The notes under the pieces are model-generated. The model worked only from the letters and a program-made list of their open reading frames with translations. It was not told the DNA's origin and ran no database searches. Below, piece by piece: positions 1-10,554 of a stretch of 14,253 bases of DNA. The stretch is from Bacteroidales bacterium UBA4231 (lineage in GTDB: Bacteria; Bacteroidota; Bacteroidia; Bacteroidales; UBA932). The stretch covers positions 1 to 14,253 of the forward strand of contig DGXN01000035.1 in assembly GCA_002396335.1 (NCBI GenBank). Direction: 5' to 3'. The position numbers were made by a program, and so were the translations under genes. How positions within the stretch are numbered: the first letter of the stretch is position 1; the number at the start of each line of letters is the position of its first letter.

Positions 1-155
<155 letters not shown>

Positions 156-184
156 AGAAGAGAAATATAGGCCTAGCGTCTTTT

Positions 185-202
185 GTCATCCGGAAGGATG
201 AC
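185..202 (+). other. Hairpin with GNRA loop in the 23S-5S spacer
   Basis: GTCATCC (185-191) pairs perfectly with GGATGAC (196-202) around a GGAA loop, a GNRA-type tetraloop. It lies midway between the 23S 3' end and the 5S 5' end. A run of four T at 205-208 follows, but the rRNA operon must read through it to reach 5S, so it is more likely a processing or folding element of the pre-rRNA than a terminator. No more specific role can be read from the sequence. Confidence 0.5.
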
Positions 203-231
203 CTTTTAAGATTTTCTCTCAAGTAATATAC

Positions 232-342
<111 letters not shown>

Positions 343-350
343 TCTTCGGA

Positions 351-384
351 AGCCCCGATCGAGTCATCTCGACCGGGGCTTCTT
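351..384 (+). terminator. Intrinsic terminator of the rRNA operon
   Basis: AGCCCCG-A-TCGAG (351-363) pairs with CTCGA-C-CGGGGCT (368-380) around a TCAT loop, twelve pairs with one mismatch, followed by the T-rich stretch TCTTCGTTT. It begins about nine bases after 5S rRNA, the expected place for the rrn terminator. Confidence 0.85.
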
Positions 385-426
385 CGTTTACCGACAGCTA
401 CTGCATCTCTCCGGGTTCTTCGAAGT

Positions 427-463
427 GCCTTGGACATCAAGATGTCCAGGGCTCTTTTCGTTT
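427..463 (+). terminator. Second intrinsic terminator after the rRNA operon
   Basis: GCCTTGGACAT (427-437) pairs with ATGTCCAGGGC (442-452) around a CAAG loop: eleven pairs including one T-G, followed by TCTTTTCGTTT. It backs up the first terminator about 45 bases upstream and insulates the susC promoter region from rRNA transcription. Tandem terminators after a heavily transcribed rrn operon are plausible. Confidence 0.75.
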
Positions 464-535
464 ATTATGAATATGTGAATAAATATACATTATGCGCTGT
501 TAAAATGATTTTATATGCAAAAAACTTTTAAAAAG

Positions 536-567
536 TTTGGAAATTAGATTGCAATTCACTTATTTTG
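536..567 (+). promoter_or_regulatory. Candidate Bacteroidota promoter for the susC-susD pair
   Basis: TTTG at 536-539 is separated by 20 bases from TTATTTTG at 560-567. The Bacteroidota primary-sigma consensus is TTTG-N19/20-TAnnTTTG, so the -33 is perfect, the spacing is correct and the -7 element has one mismatch. Transcription would start near 573, giving a leader of about 35 bases. A second -7-like string, TTAGTTTG at 576-583, has no matching -33. The remaining intergenic DNA (464-535) is AT-rich and shows nothing else I can identify; no sigma-factor or hybrid two-component regulator is encoded beside it. Confidence 0.55.
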
Positions 568-607
568 CTCTTAGATTAGTTTGTAAGGTATTCAATATTT
601 ATTCACA

Positions 608-3600
608 ATGAAAGAGATCAAAGCTATTCTGATTGGCTTGCTCTTTACTGTAATGTCCTTTGGCGCATTTGCGCAGAACATTACAGTTAAGGGTAAAGTC
701 TCGTCCACTGACGGGGAGCCCGTCGTGGGCGCGTATGTCCTTGTGAAGGATTCTACCTCAGGTCAGTTAACCGACTTTGACGGCAGCTTCTCCCTCACGA
801 ACGTCCCTGCAAACGGAACTCTGGTCATTGCCTTCATGGGCATGAAAACCATCGAAGTTCCCGTCTCTCCCCAGGTTTCCATCACCATGGAACCAGACTT
901 TGAGTATTTGAACGAAGTGGTCGTAACCGCCATGGGTATCTCCCGTGAAAAGAAAGCACTGGGATATGCTACGCAGGCGGTCGGCAGCGAAGATCTTATC
1001 AAAGGCGCCCCCACTGACCTGGCATCGGCCATGTCCGGTAAAGTATCGGGTCTGAATATCACCCCTTCTTCCGGTATGCCCGGCGCTTCCACCAAGATCA
1101 CAATCCGCGGCTCACGTTCCTTCACCGGTGACAATACTCCTCTGTATGTCATTGACGGTATGCCGGTAGCATCGGCCCCCGACATGTCCACCGACGACAG
1201 CGTAACAGGAGCCGACTATGCAACCCGTTCCCTGGATATCGACCCTAACGACATCGAGAGCGTCAATATCCTGAAAGGCCAGGCTGCATCGGCCCTCTAC
1301 GGTATGCGTGCAGGCAACGGTGTGATCGTCATCACCACCAAGAGCGGTAAGAATATCTCGGGCGGCAAGCCTGTCATCACCATCAGCTCGAATGTTGCGT
1401 TCTCCACTTTGTCGGCAAAGCCGGAAGTGCAGACTGAATTTGCCCAGGGAAGCGATGGCGTCAAATTCTCTCCGACAGCATCCACTTCCTGGGGCCCCAA
1501 GATCGCAGACCTTCCCGACGATCCATCCTATGGCGGCAACACAGATAACGATTACACAGCGCTGTACGGCAAAAAACCGGGCATGTATTATGTCCCTCAA
1601 TTGGCCGATGCAGGCGAAGATCCCTGGGTGACTCCCAAGGTCTATGACAACATTGGCGATTTCTTCCAGACCGGTTTCACCTGGAGCAATTCAGTCGGTG
1701 TAGCCCAGAATTTGGGCCGCGGAGACTATGCCTTCAGCCTGGGCAACACCCATCAGACCGGTATTGTTCCCACCACCGGCATGGACCGTTACAATGCCAA
1801 GCTCAACGCCAGTGCGCGTCTCAACAAGTATTTCACTACTGGCGTAAGCGCTAATTTCGTGAAAACCAATGTGAAGAAGCAGTCCGGTGCCAATGACGGT
1901 ATCACCGCCATGGTGTACGGCGCTCCGGCCAACTACGACCTCAAAGGCATCCCCAGCCACACCGACGGTAATCCTTATAAACAGAATACCTACCGTGGAA
2001 CAGCCGGCTTCCCTGCCCCTTACTGGGCCCTGGAGAACAATAACTTCACCGAAGCAACCCAGCGTTTCTTTGGCAACGCATACCTGGCATTCTCCTATCC
2101 CATCAATGCCAATATGAAAATCGACGCCAAATATCAGCTTGGCACGGACGCTTACACTACCACATACAACAATATCTTTGGTTTCGGCAATTCAAACGGT
2201 AAAGGCGAAATTGACGAGATATCCCAGACTATCACCCAGCTGAACTCCCTGCTCACTGCAAGTTTCGACTGGAACATCACGTCCGATCTCCACTTCAATT
2301 TCCTTTATGGTAATGAAATCGTAGATGGCAAGACTGCATACCTGGATGCATGGGGCCAGAACTTCAACTTCGGCGGTTGGAACAATCTTAACAACGCTTC
2401 CAACTACAGCTCTTACGCTTCCAAGTCGGCCAGCCGCACCTTCGGTAACTTTGCCAATATTGCCCTGGACTTCAAAAATATGCTGTTCCTGAACCTCACA
2501 GGCCGTTACGACAAGGTCTCCTCCATGCCAAGCGGCAACCGCGGCTTCTTCTATCCTTCCGTCTCCCTGGGCTTCATTTTCACGGAGCTGCCCGCCCTTA
2601 AGAACGATGTACTCACCTTCGGTAAGATCCGTGGCTCATACGCAGAAGTAGGTATGGCAGGCCAGTTCCTGAACTCTTACTACTCAACGCCCAGCTATGG
2701 CGGCGGTTTCTACAGCGGCGCCCCCATCAGCTATCCTATCAACGGTGTTGTAGCTTATGCCCCCAGCACAACCCGTTACAACGAGAACCTTGTTCCCCAG
2801 AATACCCGTTCATGGGAAATCGGTACCGAGCTGGCTTTCTGGGAAGGCCTTGTCTCCCTGGATTACACCTTCTCCCGCCAGAATGTCAAGGATCAGATTT
2901 TCGCAGTTCCTCTGGCCGGTTCCACAGGATTTGACAGCTTCATGACCAATGCCGGTTCCGTGCACACCAACGCACACGAAATCACCCTGGGCATGAATCC
3001 TGTCCGTACCAAAGATATCAACTGGGACTTCGCCTTCAACTTCACCAAGATCGACAACTATGTTGACGAGCTGGCCGAAGGCGTGGAAAGCATCTACCTC
3101 GGCGGCTTTGTGGAGCCTCAGATCCGTGCCGGCATCGGCGATAAATACCCGGTTATCTATGGCGTAGGCTATGTACGTGATCCGGAAGGACATGTAATAG
3201 TCGACGAAGCCGGCCTGCCGGAGATCGGTGAGGAAAAAGTGATTGGCAGTGTATCACCCGACTTTACCCTGGGCTTTACCACAAACCTTAATATCTACAA
3301 GGTAAACATCTCTGCCACATTTGATTGGAAGAAAGGCGGCGACATGTACTGCGGAACATATACCATGATGGACTACTACGGAACCAGTAAACGCTCCGGC
3401 GTTTATCGCCAAAAGGATCAGTTCCTCTTTGACGAAGAGCCCAATTCCGTAAAACGTGACGGCAACGGTTTCGCTCCCAACGATATCTATATCAGCGGTG
3501 CGGATGCAAAGGATTATTACACGCGCCTTAACGACATCTCCGAGTCCTTCGTACACGACACCTCCTTCATCAAGCTGCGTGACATTACCATCAGCTATCC

Positions 3601-3787
3601 TTTCTCCATCGGCAAGAAAGTAAGCCTCACGGCAAGTGCTTTTGCCCGGAATATCATCCTCTGGAGCGCACTTAAGGGCTTCGACCCCGAGGCATCACAG
3701 GGTAACAATAACATGGGCGGCGCCTTTGAGCGCTTCTCCCTCCCGGGTGCTTCTTCCTATGGTTTTGGTTTGAACCTCAAATTCTAA
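608..3787 (+). CDS. SusC/RagA-family TonB-dependent outer-membrane receptor
   Basis: This 1059-residue protein is an outer-membrane barrel that imports large nutrients with energy from TonB, working with the SusD-like lipoprotein encoded next. Residues 1-22 are a Sec signal peptide ending AFA before QN. Residues about 25-95 are the carboxypeptidase-regulatory-like beta domain typical of SusC proteins (GKVSSTDGEPVVGAYV). A TonB-box-like EVVVTAMG stretch follows near 103-110, then the plug domain with the SusC/RagA signature (LYVIDGMP, DIESVNILKGQAASALYG, NGVIVITTKSG). The rest is beta barrel and ends in an aromatic strand (YGFGLNLKF), as expected for assembly by the BAM machine. Length is normal for the family. 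The ATG at 608 is chosen because it gives a complete signal peptide. The substrate cannot be inferred: no glycoside hydrolase, sulfatase or regulator adjoins it. Stop codon and susD start are 7 bases apart, so the two are one operon. Confidence 0.96.
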   Translation: MKEIKAILIGLLFTVMSFGAFAQNITVKGKVSSTDGEPVVGAYVLVKDSTSGQLTDFDGSFSLTNVPANGTLVIAFMGMKTIEVPVSPQVSITMEPDFEYLNEVVVTAMGISREKKALGYATQAVGSEDLIKGAPTDLASAMSGKVSGLNITPSSGMPGASTKITIRGSRSFTGDNTPLYVIDGMPVASAPDMSTDDSVTGADYATRSLDIDPNDIESVNILKGQAASALYGMRAGNGVIVITTKSGKNISGGKPVITISSNVAFSTLSAKPEVQTEFAQGSDGVKFSPTASTSWGPKIADLPDDPSYGGNTDNDYTALYGKKPGMYYVPQLADAGEDPWVTPKVYDNIGDFFQTGFTWSNSVGVAQNLGRGDYAFSLGNTHQTGIVPTTGMDRYNAKLNASARLNKYFTTGVSANFVKTNVKKQSGANDGITAMVYGAPANYDLKGIPSHTDGNPYKQNTYRGTAGFPAPYWALENNNFTEATQRFFGNAYLAFSYPINANMKIDAKYQLGTDAYTTTYNNIFGFGNSNGKGEIDEISQTITQLNSLLTASFDWNITSDLHFNFLYGNEIVDGKTAYLDAWGQNFNFGGWNNLNNASNYSSYASKSASRTFGNFANIALDFKNMLFLNLTGRYDKVSSMPSGNRGFFYPSVSLGFIFTELPALKNDVLTFGKIRGSYAEVGMAGQFLNSYYSTPSYGGGFYSGAPISYPINGVVAYAPSTTRYNENLVPQNTRSWEIGTELAFWEGLVSLDYTFSRQNVKDQIFAVPLAGSTGFDSFMTNAGSVHTNAHEITLGMNPVRTKDINWDFAFNFTKIDNYVDELAEGVESIYLGGFVEPQIRAGIGDKYPVIYGVGYVRDPEGHVIVDEAGLPEIGEEKVIGSVSPDFTLGFTTNLNIYKVNISATFDWKKGGDMYCGTYTMMDYYGTSKRSGVYRQKDQFLFDEEPNSVKRDGNGFAPNDIYISGADAKDYYTRLNDISESFVHDTSFIKLRDITISYPFSIGKKVSLTASAFARNIILWSALKGFDPEASQGNNNMGGAFERFSLPGASSYGFGLNLKF

Positions 3788-3794
3788 GAAACTT

Positions 3795-5369
3795 ATGAAA
3801 AAGTTTGGATATATTCTCATGGCGGCAGCCCTCAGTATTTTGGCTGCCTGCTCCGAACTTGCGCTGGATAAGGTTAACCAGGACGTCGATCACGCTCCCG
3901 ATGCCGAAGCCAAGTTTGTCTTTGCCGATGCCGGCCTCGCTACAGCCTTTTCAGTAGTAGGAGGCGACTTCAACACCTATCTGGGCGTTGCAGTCGAGCA
4001 CTGGGGCGGCGTACACAACCAGCTCTACAAAGCCGAGAAACGCGATGGTGAGTGGATTTCGTCAAGTTGCTTCAACAACAGTTGGGTATCCCTGTATAAC
4101 ACCATCAAGAACTGCCGCATCATCGTTGAAAAGACCGATGACGAAGCCGATGGCGTAGATGCCGGAAACACTGCCCTGAATGCAGCAGGAAAGATTCTCC
4201 TTGCCTACAATGCATCAGTTTTGGCCGACCTGTTCGGCGACGCTCCCTACAGCCAGGCCTGTGATTACGACAATTACAAGACACCCGCCCTTGACAAGCA
4301 GGAAGATATCTACAAAGATGCCCTTTCCCTTGTAACTGAAGCCATCGACCAGCTGGAAGAAGTTGCAGGTCAAAAAAGCCTTGGCACCGGAAGTTTTGAC
4401 TTTATCTATGGCGGCAACTCCACAAAGTGGCTCAAATTCGCTTATGGTCTTCGCGCCCGCCTCACCCTGCATACCATACTCCGGGCTTCCGACAAGGCAA
4501 GTGCATATACCAGCATCCTGGACGACCTTAACAAGTCTTTCACCGATGCATCCGAGCAGGCTCAGATAGCCGTCTATGACGGTGGAAACAATATCAATCC
4601 CCTCTTCGGCTTCTTCTACAGCCGTGAAGGAATTGCAGCTTCTGCGAGCCTCTATGACAAGCTTGACGAAAGGGATGACCCCCGTATGCGCCTGTCCTAC
4701 TGCTGGAACTGGGGCCCGGTGATTGACCCGGAAGATCCCGAAGAAGGATTCGAGCCAGTGCCCAACGGCGAAGGTATCGAAGAGCAGTATTACTATGCCG
4801 AAGACGTCCTTTTCTATGCCATCGACGTTCCCACCCACCTTCTCAGCTATGCCGAGGTTGAATTCATCAAAGCCGAAATCCTGGCCCGTACCGGCGATTA
4901 TCCTTCTGCCCGTCTCGAGCTGGACAAAGCCATCCTGGCCACCTTCGAAAACGTGAATGCCACGGTCGAATCGGCCCAGCAATTCCCCGACATTTACGGC
5001 TACGGCGTTTATGGTCCTGTTTACGCAGGTGAATATCTGTCGGCCGCAGACGCATCTGATTACTCTGCCAGAGTATTCGGTACCCTTGCCGATGAAGAGC
5101 TTCTTAAGGAAATCATGATCCAGAAGTACCTCTTCTTCCACAATGCCAACGGCGGCGCCGTAGAAGCCTACAACGATGTGCGCCGTCTGAAAGCGGCAGG
5201 CGAGGACTTCATTACCCTGGCCAACCCCAAGAACGCTGCCGGAAAATTCCCTCTGCGCTGCGGTTACGGTTCTTCCGATACCACTACCAATCCTAACGTC
5301 CAGGCAGCCTTTGGCGACGGTTCATACGTCTATACCGAGCCGGTCTGGTGGGCTTTGGGCAGTAAGTAA
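3795..5369 (+). CDS. SusD/RagB-family outer-membrane nutrient-binding lipoprotein
   Basis: The 524-residue product is the surface lid that binds substrate above the SusC channel. The N-terminus is a lipoprotein signal with lipobox LAAC, lipidated Cys at residue 19. The body has the alpha-helical TPR-like architecture of SusD proteins, with recognisable stretches such as ILLAYNASVLADLFGDAPYS, KWLKFAYGLRARLTLH and LLSYAEVEFIKAEILARTGD, the last being a typical SusD TPR helix pair. The WLKFAYGLRARL segment resembles the SusD-like_2 branch rather than the classical starch-binding type; this subclass call is from memory of the family. It is translated right after susC (7-base gap) and is followed by a terminator overlapping the eno promoter. 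Ligand unknown. Confidence 0.93.
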   Translation: MKKFGYILMAAALSILAACSELALDKVNQDVDHAPDAEAKFVFADAGLATAFSVVGGDFNTYLGVAVEHWGGVHNQLYKAEKRDGEWISSSCFNNSWVSLYNTIKNCRIIVEKTDDEADGVDAGNTALNAAGKILLAYNASVLADLFGDAPYSQACDYDNYKTPALDKQEDIYKDALSLVTEAIDQLEEVAGQKSLGTGSFDFIYGGNSTKWLKFAYGLRARLTLHTILRASDKASAYTSILDDLNKSFTDASEQAQIAVYDGGNNINPLFGFFYSREGIAASASLYDKLDERDDPRMRLSYCWNWGPVIDPEDPEEGFEPVPNGEGIEEQYYYAEDVLFYAIDVPTHLLSYAEVEFIKAEILARTGDYPSARLELDKAILATFENVNATVESAQQFPDIYGYGVYGPVYAGEYLSAADASDYSARVFGTLADEELLKEIMIQKYLFFHNANGGAVEAYNDVRRLKAAGEDFITLANPKNAAGKFPLRCGYGSSDTTTNPNVQAAFGDGSYVYTEPVWWALGSK

Positions 5370-5379
5370 GCGAATCTTC

Positions 5380-5403
5380 TTTATTTTCTGCAAATAATTT
5401 CGT

Positions 5404-5410
<7 letters not shown>
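5380..5410 (+). promoter_or_regulatory. Promoter of eno
   Basis: TAAATTTG at 5403-5410 matches the Bacteroidota -7 consensus TAnnTTTG exactly. Nineteen bases upstream, TTTA at 5380-5383 matches three of four -33 bases. Transcription would begin near 5416-5418, giving a leader of about 42 bases that is A/T-rich (AATATTTATT just before the ATG) with no Shine-Dalgarno sequence. The same AATATTTATT string precedes the susC start, consistent with AT-rich translation-initiation regions in this phylum. Confidence 0.68.
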
Positions 5411-9143
<3,733 letters not shown>

Positions 9144-9145
9144 AA

Positions 9146-9181
9146 ATTCAAGGGGTGCACCGAAAAGTGCACCCCTTGAAT
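9146..9181. terminator. Bidirectional terminator between convergent genes
   Basis: A perfect 15-bp inverted repeat (9146-9160 with 9167-9181) encloses the loop CGAAAA. It starts three bases after the peptidase stop codon and ends one base before the stop codon of the minus-strand reductase gene. Read on the minus strand, the stem is followed by TTTTC and more T-rich sequence, while the plus-strand side has only a weak T-rich tail, so it should work best for the minus-strand operon but can serve both. Confidence 0.82.
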
Positions 9182-10522
9182 CTATAACGTGTTCTGTTTT
9201 AGGTTGTTGATATAATTGGCTATGCGGCGGAGCTGGTCCGGGATGGCGATGTTCTGGGGACAGTGGGAGAGGCAGACGCCGCAGCCGATGCAGTGGTCGG
9301 CCTGGCGGACGGAGGCGACGGCGCGGTCGTAGCTCACGAGGTAGGCCTTCTTCAGTTTCCGGTAGTCTTTCTGCTGGCTGCTCTGGGCGTAGGTGCCTTC
9401 CGTGATGGCGCGGTTGTAGTGCTGGAAGGTGCCCGGGATGTCAATTCCCCAGGGGCAGGGCATGCAGTATTTGCAGTCGGTGCAGTTTACCAGCGGATAT
9501 TCCTTCATCTGGGTGGCCATGCGCTCCAGGAAGTCCAGTTCCTCGTCCGTGAGGGGCTTGAAGTGGCCGAAAGTCTTGATGTTGTCCTGAAGCGGGTCCA
9601 TGGAGGTCATGCCGGAGAGGGTGCAGAGGACGCGGGGGAAAGTGCCGCAGAAGCGGAAGGCCCAGGAGGCGATGCTCATGTCGGGTTCGCGCTCTTTCAT
9701 CTGGCGGGCGATCCCTGCGGGAACATTGGCCAGCCGGCCGCCCAGCAGAGGCTCCATGATGACGATGGGGATGCCGCGCTTGTCCAGTTCGGCGTAGAGG
9801 TAGTCGGCATTGGCGTTGCGGACACCGTCGGCATGGGTCCAGTCCACGTAGTTCATCTCAATCTGGCAGAAGTCCCAGACTTGTTCGCCGGAGTCGTGCA
9901 GCTGCATGAAATAGTCGAACTCCTGCTGGGAGCCGTGGAAGGAGAAACCCAGGTTGCGGATGCGTCCGGCGGCCTTTTCGGCCCTCAGGAAAGGAATCAT
10001 GCCATTCTCCACGTAGCGGCGGTTGAAGGCCTCTTTCCCGCCCCGGCCGATGGAATGCAGCAGGTAGTAGTCGAAGTAGTCGGTCTTGAGCTGCCGGAAA
10101 GAGTTCCGGTACATCTCGATGGACGCCTCGGGGGAGCGGTCGCCGAAGTTGGAGAGCTTGGTGGCGATGTAATAGCTCTCGCGAGGATGGCGGCTCAGGG
10201 CTTCCCCTGCAGCCTTTTCACTCTGTCCCTGCAGGTAGGCGGGGGAGGTGTCGAAGTAATTGACGCCATGGGCGATGGCATAGTCCACCATCTCGTTGAC
10301 GGCTTCCTGGTCGATTACGTCCTTCCCGTCGGCATCCTTGATCATGGGCCAGCGCATGCAGCCGAACCCCAGCAGCGACACCTTGTCGCCGTTCACCGGG
10401 TTCTCCCGCAGAACCATCTGCTCCGGACCTTCCGCCGGGGCCGATGACGGGCTTTTCTTGGGTGCGCAGGCTGCCGCTATGGCCGCCGCGCCGCTTATTA
10501 TGATGAACTCTCTTCTTTTCAT
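9182..10522 (-). CDS. Exported aldo/keto reductase with two C-terminal 4Fe-4S motifs (COG1453-like)
   Basis: A 446-residue aldo/keto reductase-fold protein. The start at 10522 (MKRREFIII) gives a twin-arginine signal (KRREFI), a hydrophobic stretch and a lipobox-like AAAC, so the protein is predicted to be a Tat-exported lipoprotein; upstream in-frame codons run back into the neighbouring gene and a repeat. The AKR tetrad is visible as D91 and Y96 (FDTSPAY), K122 (ATKLSN) and H156 (LLHSIG). The C-terminus adds Cys motifs at 347/350/353/356 (CTDCKYCMPCPWGI) and 411/414/417/421 (CIGCGVCLSHCP), each able to hold a 4Fe-4S cluster. Its substrate is unknown. It follows the NapHG-like gene in the same direction after 32 bases, which suggests that protein is its electron partner. 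An alternative reading is that the Tat-like N-terminus is only a membrane anchor, with NADPH used in the cytoplasm. Confidence 0.88.
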   Translation of the reverse strand: MKRREFIIISGAAAIAAACAPKKSPSSAPAEGPEQMVLRENPVNGDKVSLLGFGCMRWPMIKDADGKDVIDQEAVNEMVDYAIAHGVNYFDTSPAYLQGQSEKAAGEALSRHPRESYYIATKLSNFGDRSPEASIEMYRNSFRQLKTDYFDYYLLHSIGRGGKEAFNRRYVENGMIPFLRAEKAAGRIRNLGFSFHGSQQEFDYFMQLHDSGEQVWDFCQIEMNYVDWTHADGVRNANADYLYAELDKRGIPIVIMEPLLGGRLANVPAGIARQMKEREPDMSIASWAFRFCGTFPRVLCTLSGMTSMDPLQDNIKTFGHFKPLTDEELDFLERMATQMKEYPLVNCTDCKYCMPCPWGIDIPGTFQHYNRAITEGTYAQSSQQKDYRKLKKAYLVSYDRAVASVRQADHCIGCGVCLSHCPQNIAIPDQLRRIANYINNLKQNTL

Positions 10523-10528
10523 GGTCCT

Positions 10529-10553
10529 TGTCATTCTGAACGAAGTGAAGAAT
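10529..10553 (-). repeat. Dispersed short repeat, copy 1 (between NapHG-like and reductase genes)
   Basis: These 25 bases, read on the minus strand, are identical to 13929-13953 on the plus strand. The unit is an imperfect inverted repeat of the form ATTCT...AGAAT followed by GACA. It fills almost the whole 32-base gap between the two minus-strand genes and starts just after the stop codon of the first. A related copy lies at 11181-11227. All three read the same way relative to the transcript they sit in. Confidence 0.85.
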
Positions 10554-10554
10554 A

